13,577 nucleotides of DNA from Bacillaceae bacterium UBA7792 (lineage in GTDB: Bacteria; Bacillota; Bacilli; Bacillales; Cytobacillaceae): the NCBI GenBank assembly GCA_002480735.1, contig DLCS01000172.1:1-13577 (forward strand), in the 5' to 3' direction. The position numbers and the translations under genes were made by a program. Below, one piece after another: positions 1 to 7,805 of the stretch. How positions within the stretch are numbered: position 1 is the first letter of the stretch; every line of letters begins with the position of its first letter. The notes under the pieces were generated by a model, which saw only the letters and a list, made by a program, of their open reading frames with translations, was not told where the DNA came from and searched no databases.

Positions 1-391
1 TGGTTTATGTAAGGCAACTTGTTCTGAAGGAATTATTAAGCTGCTTTCCATTTCCCAGGGGGCCAAGCTCGTGAATACGCCCTACATCGATCCGAATGAA
101 AGTCCTTGCACGTTTTGCCATAAATGCATCGATATATGTCCGACGGATGCTTTACATTTTGGTGCAGCCAATAGCATTGGCTATGCAAGAATTAATCCCC
201 AAACATGTCTGACCTATAAGGATGTGATGTGTGATTACTGTGTACATGCCTGTCCCAAAGAGAATGCGATTAAGCTTCAGGATGGCAAGCCAGTAATCTT
301 AAAGGAAAATTGCAATGGCTGTGGCCTTTGTGTTTCTCATTGCATCTCAGAGGCCAAAGGGGTTTACATTTCTCCATCTACCATAACCTGA
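1..391 (+). CDS. napF: NapF-like ferredoxin-type protein, 5' end missing
   Basis: Cytoplasmic polyferredoxin of the periplasmic nitrate reductase (Nap) type. In characterised systems NapF helps mature or supply electrons to the catalytic subunit NapA before Tat export. The frame is open from base 2 to the TGA at 389-391 (129 visible residues), so the gene starts left of the window; the in-frame GTG at 71 is internal. Four cysteine groups are visible. The first is cut off: Cys3 and Cys7 remain of CxxCxxxC, and base 1 is compatible with a preceding Cys codon. Then come Cys36/39/42/46-Pro, Cys69-x7-Cys77/80/84-Pro, and Cys104/107/110/114. The unusual CLTYKDVMC spacing of the third cluster and the NCNGCG of the fourth match the Escherichia coli NapF pattern as I recall it. 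About 30 N-terminal residues are probably missing. It sits 52 bp before tatA and likely shares its transcript. A NosG/NapG-type relative is the main alternative. Confidence 0.8.
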   Translation, partial: GLCKATCSEGIIKLLSISQGAKLVNTPYIDPNESPCTFCHKCIDICPTDALHFGAANSIGYARINPQTCLTYKDVMCDYCVHACPKENAIKLQDGKPVILKENCNGCGLCVSHCISEAKGVYISPSTIT

Positions 392-443
392 TGCTGTCAT
401 GAAATTATTCAGAAGCAGCCGATCAAAAAAAGGAGTTTTGAAT

Positions 444-659
444 ATGCTATCAAATATTGGAATCCCCGGACTTATTATCATTCTCGTCTTGGCCCTTATT
501 ATTTTTGGTCCGAAGAAGCTTCCAGAATTAGGCCGGGCTGTAGGAACCACCTTAAAGGAATTTAAAAATTCAACTCGTGAGCTAGTTTCAGAGGTTGAAG
601 AAGATATAAAGAGTGTAAAAGAGGAAATGAAAGACGAGAAGGATATCACAAAACCTTAA
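444..659 (+). CDS. tatA: Twin-arginine translocase subunit TatA/TatE family
   Basis: Pore-forming component of the twin-arginine pathway, which exports folded cofactor-containing proteins across the cytoplasmic membrane. The 71-residue product has the classic layout: a short N-terminus, one membrane helix at about residues 5-21 with Pro8, the Phe21-Gly22 hinge, an amphipathic helix ([10 protein letters not shown], then TLKEF), and a charged Lys/Glu-rich tail. The ATG at 444 is chosen over the in-frame ATG at 399 because AGGAG at 431-435 lies 8 nt upstream, and because the TatA homology starts there; starting at 399 would add 15 basic residues before the helix. It lies between the NapF-like gene and napH (16 bp to the next start). 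This suggests a dedicated TatA for exporting the reductase encoded nearby. No tatC is in the window. Confidence 0.92.
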   Translation: MLSNIGIPGLIIILVLALIIFGPKKLPELGRAVGTTLKEFKNSTRELVSEVEEDIKSVKEEMKDEKDITKP

Positions 660-675
660 GGTTAGGGATGATTAT

Positions 676-1542
676 ATGGTTAAGAAGCCACGTGGGATTC
701 GAAAATGGACTCTTGCCAGAAGAATTGTACAATGGAGTATTCTCATTCTCTTCCTTTCCCCCTTATTTCTTGTCAAGGTGGAAGGGGATAATTTCTTTTT
801 TGGCTCCCTTGCATCATCAAGCATTTTTGGGATTACGTTAACGGATCCCTTTGCGGCCTTGCAGGTGTTATTTGCTTCAAGGGAAATTAGCCTTGTTTAC
901 CTCGGGGGAGCCTTGTTGATTTTTGGTTTTTATTTTTTGATCAAAGGAAGGGTCTTCTGCAGCTGGGTCTGTCCGTTGAATACGATCCTTGAAATCACTG
1001 ATAAACTCAGAAAATTTATCAAACTCCCAGATGCAGCACTCAATCGACAGCAAAAAAAATATTACGCACTAGGAACGGTCGTTTTATCATTTTTCATCGG
1101 GGTCCCGATATTTGAAATCATTTCTCCGATCGGTTTTACGATGAGAAATTTGCTATTTACGTTTGGTATTGGCGTATGGATCCTCTTAACGATCATTCTA
1201 TTTGATTTATTGGTTGCGAAAAGAGGCTGGTGCCGCTATCTTTGTCCACTTGGCGGCTTCTATCAATCTATTGGCAAATTCGGCTTGTTCCAGGTGAAAT
1301 TCAACCATGATGCCTGTGTCGGTTGTACCACTTGCAGATCTGTATGCTTCGCCGATCCAGATATTCTTGAACCTAGTATTAACCGTGAAACCATGTATGT
1401 TACTGCCGGAGACTGTAGTTTGTGCGGTGCATGTGTGGATCATTGTCCCTTTGATGCATTGAAAATTACGATGCGGGAGCAACCGCTACTATTAAATCAT
1501 TATCACCAAAAAAATCATAAACAAGCGCAAGTGAATAAATAG
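676..1542 (+). CDS. napH: NapH-like membrane quinol dehydrogenase, two 4Fe-4S clusters
   Basis: Integral membrane iron-sulfur protein that in Nap systems oxidises menaquinol or ubiquinol with NapG and passes electrons outward to the periplasmic reductase. The 288 residues fit the family. Hydrophobic segments lie at about 17-34, 73-90, 130-150 and 160-180. Two Cx3CP motifs follow membrane helices (Cys95/Cys99-Pro and Cys186/Cys190-Pro), the NapH hallmark. A C-terminal cytoplasmic ferredoxin domain has Cys214/217/220/224 and Cys247/250/253/257. A His/Gln/Lys-rich tail ends the protein. The start at 676 has only a weak AGGG 8 nt upstream, and translational coupling with tatA (16 bp gap) is plausible. 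A terminator follows directly, so this is the last gene of the operon. The same architecture occurs in NosH and other NapH relatives, so the terminal acceptor (nitrate or nitrous oxide) is not fixed by this gene alone. Confidence 0.85.
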   Translation: MVKKPRGIRKWTLARRIVQWSILILFLSPLFLVKVEGDNFFFGSLASSSIFGITLTDPFAALQVLFASREISLVYLGGALLIFGFYFLIKGRVFCSWVCPLNTILEITDKLRKFIKLPDAALNRQQKKYYALGTVVLSFFIGVPIFEIISPIGFTMRNLLFTFGIGVWILLTIILFDLLVAKRGWCRYLCPLGGFYQSIGKFGLFQVKFNHDACVGCTTCRSVCFADPDILEPSINRETMYVTAGDCSLCGACVDHCPFDALKITMREQPLLLNHYHQKNHKQAQVNK

Positions 1543-1552
1543 CGGAAGAAGG

Positions 1553-1590
1553 AAGAGTCGTATTCAAATAGATACGGCTCTTATTCTATC
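1553..1590 (+). terminator. Intrinsic terminator after napH
   Basis: An 11-bp stem (1553-1563 with 1572-1582, one G-T wobble) has an 8-nt loop and is followed by a T-rich tail. It starts 10 bp after the napH stop and closes the operon. The tail is interrupted by A and C, so termination may be partial. Confidence 0.65.
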
Positions 1591-1605
1591 TAAGTGTAAA
1601 GGGAT

Positions 1606-1635
1606 TTGACAGATATGAAGGAGATTTTGGATAAT
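1606..1635 (+). promoter_or_regulatory. Sigma-A-type promoter of the response regulator gene
   Basis: A consensus TTGACA (1606-1611) is followed after 18 nt by GATAAT (1630-1635), five of six matching the -10 consensus. It lies just after the napH terminator and about 60 bp before the regulator start, so the leader would be about 50 nt. The good match suggests constitutive expression of the regulator. Confidence 0.6.
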
Positions 1636-1695
1636 AGAGGAAGATCAGGATTTCTATAGTATATTAGGTATGAGAGATTAATTAGGGGGATTGTG

Positions 1696-2406
1696 ATGAA
1701 GAGGGATAGGGTGCTGATTGTTGATGACGATCCTGATATTCGAAATGTACTCGAATTATATTTAGAAAAAGAAGGATTTGACATTCTTTCTGCAGCTGGT
1801 GGAATAGAGGCTGTCAATCTACTAGATTCATATCGTCCAGATCTAATTATTCTTGACGTGATGATGCCGGGTTTGGATGGCTATGATACATGCCAAGCCA
1901 TCCGTGAGAAAACGGATGCACCTATTCTATTCTTAAGCGCAAAGGAAGATGATTTTGATAAAATACTAGGCTTAAGAATAGGGGGAGACGATTATATTAC
2001 AAAACCCTTCAGTCCTGGTGTCCTCATGGCTAGGGTGAAGGCACATTTGCGTCGGAACCGTATTACGATCAATAAGAAAGAACAATTGGCTGAACGAAAT
2101 ATCATTCAATATCCAGGACTTTCGATTGATCTCGATAGCTGCATTGTGAGGGTCAACGAAAATCCAATTTCATTACCAGCAAAGGAATATCAGCTGCTTT
2201 GTTTGCTCAGCAAAAATGTAGAAAAGGTATATAGTGTAGAGCAGCTATTTCAGCTCATTTGGGGTGAAAATAGCCTTGGTGATAATCGTACTGTCATGGT
2301 TCATATTAGTAATTTAAGGAAAAAAATTGAACCAGACCCGACAAAGCCTATGTATATTTTAACAGTAAGGGGAATTGGCTATAAATTTAATGGATATATA
2401 GAGTAA
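1696..2406 (+). CDS. OmpR/PhoB-family response regulator
   Basis: DNA-binding response regulator of 236 residues. The receiver domain (about 5-118) has the acidic cluster Asp10-Asp12, phospho-acceptor Asp54 in ILDVMMPG, switch Ser81 and Lys103 in TKPF. The C-terminal winged helix (about 135-234) carries the recognition segment DNRTVMVHISNLRKKIE and the closing TVRGIGYKF, typical of OmpR/PhoB members. The ATG at 1696 is preferred over the GTG directly before it because AGGGGGA (1684-1690) leaves 5 nt before the ATG but only 2 nt before the GTG. Its own promoter lies at 1606-1635. The probable partner is the giant histidine kinase at 2677, whose H-box (SHDLRNPLTSIQGY) is of the kind that pairs with OmpR-type regulators. 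A SinI-like gene on the other strand ends 2 bp past this stop. I do not recognise a specific orthologue. Confidence 0.93.
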   Translation: MKRDRVLIVDDDPDIRNVLELYLEKEGFDILSAAGGIEAVNLLDSYRPDLIILDVMMPGLDGYDTCQAIREKTDAPILFLSAKEDDFDKILGLRIGGDDYITKPFSPGVLMARVKAHLRRNRITINKKEQLAERNIIQYPGLSIDLDSCIVRVNENPISLPAKEYQLLCLLSKNVEKVYSVEQLFQLIWGENSLGDNRTVMVHISNLRKKIEPDPTKPMYILTVRGIGYKFNGYIE

Positions 2407-2408
2407 AT

Positions 2409-2552
2409 TCACTGGCCCAGCAAGAAATAACGAATTTCTTCTTTTGTTAATCCCATTCGTTTTGCTTCTAAGATTAGTTTCATCCACTCAGGATCTATTT
2501 CAAAATTTGGAATGATTTCGGCCGATTCTAAGATATTTACGATATTTTCCAT
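2409..2552 (-). CDS. SinI-like anti-repressor, 47 aa
   Basis: Small protein resembling SinI of Bacillus subtilis, which binds the biofilm repressor SinR and disables it. The product starts MENIVNILESAE and has the SinI core at residues 20-45: DPEWMKLILEAK, then LTKEEIRYFLLGQ. B. subtilis SinI has, from memory, DQEWVELMVEAK and SPEEIRKYL at the same places. There is no helix-turn-helix, so it is a stand-alone interaction domain rather than a repressor. GGAGGG (complement of 2557-2562) lies 4 nt before the ATG at 2552, an excellent ribosome binding site that supports a real gene. It lies wholly between the response regulator (stop codons 2 bp apart, convergent) and the giant kinase (divergent, 124 bp between starts). 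No sinR is in the window, so its target is elsewhere. No clear promoter was seen; TATAGT (complement of 2584-2589) is a possible -10. Confidence 0.85.
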   Translation of the reverse strand: MENIVNILESAEIIPNFEIDPEWMKLILEAKRMGLTKEEIRYFLLGQ

Positions 2553-2615
2553 AATACCCTCCGTATATTAACGAAATATTCATACTATAAGAATAGTGCA
2601 TAAACTATAAATGCT

Positions 2616-2663
2616 GTTCAAACTTACTTAAAGCTTTCTTAAAGTTTTTTAAAAAGCTAGAAT
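2616..2663 (+). promoter_or_regulatory. 11-bp-period direct repeats and -10 element upstream of the giant kinase
   Basis: CTTAAAG occurs exactly twice 11 bp apart (2627-2633 and 2638-2644). Degenerate copies lie in phase on both sides: GTTCAAA at 2616-2622 and TTAAAAA at 2649-2655. A -10-like TAGAAT follows at 2658-2663, but the -35 position (about 2635-2640, TTTCTT) does not match consensus. Tandem half-sites one helical turn apart that replace the -35 element are the usual arrangement for activation by OmpR/PhoB regulators. The regulator encoded just upstream is the obvious candidate. The same sites could affect the divergent SinI-like gene. This is inferred from sequence only. Confidence 0.45.
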
Positions 2664-2676
2664 AGGTTGTGTTATC

Positions 2677-5600
2677 ATGCTTCAATTACCTGGATACGTG
2701 ATTCATAAGAAAATTGATACAAGTGAAGAACATGAATTTTACGAGGGATATTCTTTTGAAGAAGAAAAGGATGTATTAATTAGGCTCATCAAATCCGATG
2801 TAGATGTTTCGTTTTCTAAAAGGGAATACCTGGCTCCACCACATACCAGCCTTATACTATATCCGCAAAAAATTGAAAACAAAAATGGCCTTATTTTTGA
2901 AATATATGATTCCGTGCCATTCCAAATGTCGCTCGCTTCGCTTCTGAAGATTCAATCACTAACTATGGATGAATTTTTATTTGTTGCAAGGAACCTAGCT
3001 TCCATCCTACTTGAGTGTCATCAGCAAAAAATGATCATCGGAAGCTTAAATCCTCATTGTATACTCATCGATTTTGCACAGCAAAAGGTTTATCTCTTAC
3101 ATAACTATACACGAACGGTCCATAGCTTTTTTTATAGTTCACCCGAATTTACTGGAAGAATGGGGAGAAAAGCAGATTTTCGTTCCGATCTTTACTCCCT
3201 TGGGATGATCTTCTATGAAATGCTGACAAACCAATACCCCTTCCCAAATACTGACCTCTTAGAAATTCTTCATTCTCACTTTACAAAGACACCTGCTTCA
3301 CCGACAACAGTCAATGCTGCTGTTCCAAGTCAGCTAGCACATATGACTTTAAAGCTCCTAGAGAAATCACCGGAAAAAAGATATCAGAGTGCCTATGGTC
3401 TGAAAAGTGACCTTGATAAATGCAATGAACAATGGTTAACGAACAGAAAACTCGGCAGCTTTCCTTTAGGTGAAAATGATATAGCTTATATAGAGAAAAG
3501 GAAACTTTTCGGCAGAGGGCTTGAATTAGAGAGGCTGACCCTGATTTATGAGAGAGTAAAAACAGGTCAAAAGGAATTCGTCCTACTCAAAGGTAGCTCT
3601 GGTAGTGGTAAAACAGCCCTTGTCCATGCATTTGAAGAAAGGCTCAAGGATGAACAAGTCATCTTTGCCGCTGGTAAATGGGATCAATTTGAAAGAAACA
3701 TTCCGTATGCACCAATCATTCAAGCATTCAAGACCCTTTTTCGCATCATTATCGCTCAAGGGGATGCAAGAATTCAGATGTGGCAGGAGCGGTTTCTCCA
3801 TCGACTTGGACATCGTTGTCAAATCATTTTGGATTTGATCCCAGAATTCAGCTGGATTATAGGGTCACCAATCTTCAAAGAAGAGATTGGCGGGTTTGAG
3901 CGCCATAACAGTATTTTAATCACGTTTCAGCAAATTCTCTCCATCATCACTGAGGAAACGCCGATTGTGCTATTTATTGATGACATTCAGTGGGCCGATC
4001 AACCGTCTATTGATCTTTTACGCTATTTAGCGGTCGATAGTGAACCTGCTAATCTACTTGTCATTCTTGCCAGTAGAAATGAACAGGAACAAAGTGCGAG
4101 AGCATTGATGAATTTACAGCTAATCGACGAGTTAACAATCGAAAAGCTGTCCATCAATCCTCTAGATGAAGCAAAAATACAAGAATGGCTATCTCAGAAC
4201 TACCATTTCAAACAGGATTTAGGCCCACTGTCATCTTATGTATATCATCTTTCGCAGGGGAACCCTTTTTTCATCCAGCAAATTTTGCTCACCCTCGAGA
4301 AAGAGAATTATATTTTTCTAAATCAAAAAACAAATGCCTACGAGTATTTGATTGGGAAATACCCGAGGGTCTTAATCGGGAAAGATGTCATTTCCCTTCT
4401 AGGGATCAAACTGGATGCCTTACCTCGACAAGTCGAAACGAGTTTGAAATATGCTTCCTCCTTAGGTACGATGTTTACGCTCACCGATCTGTCCTTGGTG
4501 ACGAAAATCCCCAAAGATGATTTGATTAACGATTTGTATCTATTGGTCGAGGAAGGCTTTATTTACTTTGCACAGAATCAAAATTATGGAGATGAAATTG
4601 TTCTCGAATTTATCCATGATAAAATTCAGCAGGCCGTTTATATGAATATTGAAGAAACAGAAAAGAACCTCATGCACTATGAAATTGGGATAACCCTGTT
4701 GAAGCAAATGAAAGAAACAGAAAGTAATGAGCGTTTGTTTCAAATTACGGATCATCTAAATTTATGCTTGCCCCTGCTTTCCGAACAAGAAAAGCGAACG
4801 TTGGTATTTTATAATGCTAGGGCAGGTGAATATGCAAAAAACGCTGCAGCGTTTGAGGCAGCCTATCGTTATTTTTCAATTGGGAAAGAGCTGTTAGAGG
4901 AGGATAGCTGGAAGTCACAGTATGATTTGTCCTACCAGATTTATTTTGGGCTCGGGCAATGCGCTTATTTGAATAGTGAATTTGAAATGGCAGAGCAAGC
5001 CTTTGAAACCCTTTTGAAGAATTGTCAAACGAACGAAGATAAAATGGCGGTATATAATCTTAAATTAGTCTTCTATACTCACCTCAATCAACTTGAGGAA
5101 GCCGTTGATTCCGGAACGAAGGGGTTGAGTTTGTTCGGCTGGAAGCTCGATAAACCCATTCGTACGTGGAAGATTGTTCAAGAATTATTGCTCATTCAGC
5201 TTTCAACATTTGGAAAAAAGACAGAGGATCTTCTCAAGCTTCCTCCGATGAAAAATAACCAGAATCGACTGATCATGGAGAGCCTGATCAGCATGAATGC
5301 CCCAACCTATCATGTGAATCAAAACCTAGCCACTTACCTGATGCTTCGGGCTTTTCGGTATACGTTAAAGCACGGAGATACAGATATTACAGCGCTCGTC
5401 TATAATAACTATTCACTCATTTTGAGCGCCGGCTTCGGAAATTTTGACAAAAGCTATCAATTTGGGGAATTAGCAAAGGCTCATGCAGAAAGGAGCCAAT
5501 CAACAAAATTAAAAGCGAGAGTTTTGTTTGTGTTCGGTTGCTTTGTGAATCATTGGAAAAACCCAATCGCCGGGAGCCTTGATTTGTTAAAGACTTCTCA

Positions 5601-7755
5601 AAAACTCAATTTAGAAGTAGGAAACTTTCATGTGGCTGGTGCATGCAGTTCTTTTATTATTTTGACAAAAATGATTATGGGTGCGCCATTAGAAAAGGTT
5701 CTTGATGAAATCGAAGGGCAATCAGCCTTTGTTCACAAGGTTCATTACAAAATTTCGATGAATTTTATAACGGAATCAAAGGAGTGGCTTGATTGGTTGA
5801 GAAATAAAAGTCCATCGAAGCCAACGACTTTATATGATTACCAGGACGATCCCTCTGCATCGATCATTCATAATACGGTCAGGCTGCAAATGTACTATAT
5901 TATGGGTGAGCATGACTCGGTTAAGAACATTATTGAACAATTAAATCGAACCGTAACAAAAGCACTCGTGCTTGTCATTGCTCCAGAATTCTATTTTTAT
6001 CATTCTCTTTGGTTATGTAAGCTGTATCATGAGGAATCAGGGAATCAACAGCGGGAAATGAGGAAATATCTTCGTCGAAATTTGAAAACGATGAAAAAAT
6101 GGGCGGAGCAGTCTCCCCATAATTATCAGCATAAATATTTGCTTATGAAAATGGAGACCGATCAGGTGCTAGGTTCAGGGAAAGTTGATCATTTGTTGTA
6201 CAGCCAAGCTCTGGAACAGGCTATTCAAAGTGGCTTTCATCAGGATGCCGCGATTATTAGTGAATGTGCGGCGAACCATTATGCAAAGGGTGGCTTCTCA
6301 AGACTAACAAACTATTATGTTAATGAAGCTTACGAATGGTATCGGACCTGGGGTGCTGATCGAAAAGTGAAGGAGCTAATGAAACAATATCCAGCAATTC
6401 TCGGGAGACATAGGCAAACCATCATCTCAAGCGGCCTTGATATCATTGATTTAGAAGCATTATTGAAGGCTTCCACAGCTATTTCGAGTGAGATTGTCTT
6501 AGAAATCCTCGTTGATAAAGTAATGGACATTATGATTGAAAATGCGGGTGCGACAAATGGCCATCTATATTTAATGGATGGGAACGAGCTATGTTTAGCG
6601 AATGGGCTTGGAAAAGGTGAAAAACGAACTTTATTTGAAACAAAGGATCATGCACCGATGCAATTACTTCAATACGTCCAAAAAAGTAAGGAACCTCTTA
6701 TTCTTCAACATGCATGTGAGGAAGGATTGTTCAAGCATGATCCTTATATTCAAAAAAATAAAGTATCGTCCATCATCTGTTTCCCATTATTACAGCAAAA
6801 CCAGCTAGTTGGAATCTTGTATTTAGAGAATCAGTTGCTTTCCCACGCCTTTTCCGAAAAGAATCTGGTTCTGCTTTCAACCTTAGCCTCACAAGCAGCG
6901 ATATCGATACAAAATGCCAGGTTGTATAACAGTTTAGAGCAAAAGGTTAAAAGCCGCACGATCGAGCTTGAGAAAGTGAATGCAAGCCTTGAAAAAGCAA
7001 ATCAGGAACTAGAAAATGCAGAAAAAGAAAGGATGAAACTGTTATCAAATATTTCCCATGACCTCAGAAATCCACTCACATCCATTCAAGGCTATATCGA
7101 AGCCATGCTTGACGGGATTGTGATTTCACCGGAAAAGCAAATTACTTATTTACAACGAAGTAAGGAAAAACTGCATGCTTTGAATCGACTGATTGAGGAT
7201 CTATTCGAGCTATCAAAGCTACAGTATGGGAATATGACCTTTGTAAAAGAAATTGTCAATGTGGAAAAGTTGTTTCATCACTTATGCGACCAGCATGAAT
7301 GGGATATTACACAACACGGCCTTATTTTTTCCCGAAGCATGGATGCTCCTATAAATGGCTTCTATCCGATGATTGAAGTAGATATTGGCCGGATTGAACA
7401 AGTATTCACAAATATCATCTCAAATTCCCTTAAGCATACTATTCGGGGTGAAATAAGAGCACATCTCCATCTCGGGGAAACCTATGTAACATTTAAGCTT
7501 TCAGATACGGGCGAAGGGATTGCACCAGATGAAGTCGAGCAAATATTTGAACGGTCATTTTCGGGTACGTCAAGTATAGCCCAATCAGGGAATGGTCTTG
7601 GTTTATCAATAAGCAAAGAAATTATTCATCACCATCAAGGTGAAATATGGGTTGAAAGTGTTCTAGGGAAGGGCGCTACGATTTTCTTTACCATTCCAAT
7701 TCTTCCGGTTGAAATGAATATTCAAGATGGATCGGAAGAACTAGAAATATCGTAA
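2677..7755 (+). CDS. Giant soluble pseudokinase-STAND ATPase-GAF-histidine kinase, 1692 aa
   Basis: A multidomain cytoplasmic sensor kinase, related to proteins usually named trifunctional serine/threonine-protein kinase/ATP-binding protein/sensor histidine kinase. Domains in order: protein-kinase fold (about 1-255) with catalytic residues lost; AAA/STAND ATPase (about 276-560) with Walker A GSSGSGKT (306-313), Walker B IVLFIDDIQWAD (430-441) and the GNPF signature (528-531); winged-helix and TPR-like helical region (about 570-1245); GAF (about 1265-1412); coiled coil (about 1415-1455); HisKA with His1461 in SNISHDLRNPLTS; HATPase with Asn1579/1583, DTGEGI (1610-1615) and GNGLGL (1638-1643). 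I see no membrane helix or signal peptide. The start at 2677 gives the LPGYVI opening normal for the kinase fold, although the ribosome site is weak (AGG, 10 nt away). It probably signals to the response regulator at 1696. The ligand is unknown; the TPR and GAF regions are the likely sensors. Confidence 0.9.
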   Translation: MLQLPGYVIHKKIDTSEEHEFYEGYSFEEEKDVLIRLIKSDVDVSFSKREYLAPPHTSLILYPQKIENKNGLIFEIYDSVPFQMSLASLLKIQSLTMDEFLFVARNLASILLECHQQKMIIGSLNPHCILIDFAQQKVYLLHNYTRTVHSFFYSSPEFTGRMGRKADFRSDLYSLGMIFYEMLTNQYPFPNTDLLEILHSHFTKTPASPTTVNAAVPSQLAHMTLKLLEKSPEKRYQSAYGLKSDLDKCNEQWLTNRKLGSFPLGENDIAYIEKRKLFGRGLELERLTLIYERVKTGQKEFVLLKGSSGSGKTALVHAFEERLKDEQVIFAAGKWDQFERNIPYAPIIQAFKTLFRIIIAQGDARIQMWQERFLHRLGHRCQIILDLIPEFSWIIGSPIFKEEIGGFERHNSILITFQQILSIITEETPIVLFIDDIQWADQPSIDLLRYLAVDSEPANLLVILASRNEQEQSARALMNLQLIDELTIEKLSINPLDEAKIQEWLSQNYHFKQDLGPLSSYVYHLSQGNPFFIQQILLTLEKENYIFLNQKTNAYEYLIGKYPRVLIGKDVISLLGIKLDALPRQVETSLKYASSLGTMFTLTDLSLVTKIPKDDLINDLYLLVEEGFIYFAQNQNYGDEIVLEFIHDKIQQAVYMNIEETEKNLMHYEIGITLLKQMKETESNERLFQITDHLNLCLPLLSEQEKRTLVFYNARAGEYAKNAAAFEAAYRYFSIGKELLEEDSWKSQYDLSYQIYFGLGQCAYLNSEFEMAEQAFETLLKNCQTNEDKMAVYNLKLVFYTHLNQLEEAVDSGTKGLSLFGWKLDKPIRTWKIVQELLLIQLSTFGKKTEDLLKLPPMKNNQNRLIMESLISMNAPTYHVNQNLATYLMLRAFRYTLKHGDTDITALVYNNYSLILSAGFGNFDKSYQFGELAKAHAERSQSTKLKARVLFVFGCFVNHWKNPIAGSLDLLKTSQKLNLEVGNFHVAGACSSFIILTKMIMGAPLEKVLDEIEGQSAFVHKVHYKISMNFITESKEWLDWLRNKSPSKPTTLYDYQDDPSASIIHNTVRLQMYYIMGEHDSVKNIIEQLNRTVTKALVLVIAPEFYFYHSLWLCKLYHEESGNQQREMRKYLRRNLKTMKKWAEQSPHNYQHKYLLMKMETDQVLGSGKVDHLLYSQALEQAIQSGFHQDAAIISECAANHYAKGGFSRLTNYYVNEAYEWYRTWGADRKVKELMKQYPAILGRHRQTIISSGLDIIDLEALLKASTAISSEIVLEILVDKVMDIMIENAGATNGHLYLMDGNELCLANGLGKGEKRTLFETKDHAPMQLLQYVQKSKEPLILQHACEEGLFKHDPYIQKNKVSSIICFPLLQQNQLVGILYLENQLLSHAFSEKNLVLLSTLASQAAISIQNARLYNSLEQKVKSRTIELEKVNASLEKANQELENAEKERMKLLSNISHDLRNPLTSIQGYIEAMLDGIVISPEKQITYLQRSKEKLHALNRLIEDLFELSKLQYGNMTFVKEIVNVEKLFHHLCDQHEWDITQHGLIFSRSMDAPINGFYPMIEVDIGRIEQVFTNIISNSLKHTIRGEIRAHLHLGETYVTFKLSDTGEGIAPDEVEQIFERSFSGTSSIAQSGNGLGLSISKEIIHHHQGEIWVESVLGKGATIFFTIPILPVEMNIQDGSEELEIS

Positions 7756-7805
7756 AGTGAATGGAATGGCGATATCTACGAGGTAGAACGTTCCTAGAGC
7801 CCATT

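Noticed and set aside
71..391. Complete 106-aa ferredoxin starting at GTG 71
   Set aside because: The frame continues open to the window edge and includes half of a first Cys cluster, so the GTG is internal and the gene is truncated by the window.
399..443. N-terminal extension of TatA from ATG 399
   Set aside because: No ribosome site at 399; AGGAG at 431-435 fits the ATG at 444, and TatA proteins start right before the membrane helix.
1207..1482. 91-aa minus-strand frame inside napH
   Set aside because: Antisense shadow of the cysteine-rich napH C-terminus with no independent support.
2422..2440. Terminator between the response regulator and the kinase (AAGAAAT / ATTTCTT dyad, T-rich tail)
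   Set aside because: The 7-bp stem has only one G-C pair and lies inside the SinI-like coding sequence; too weak to call.
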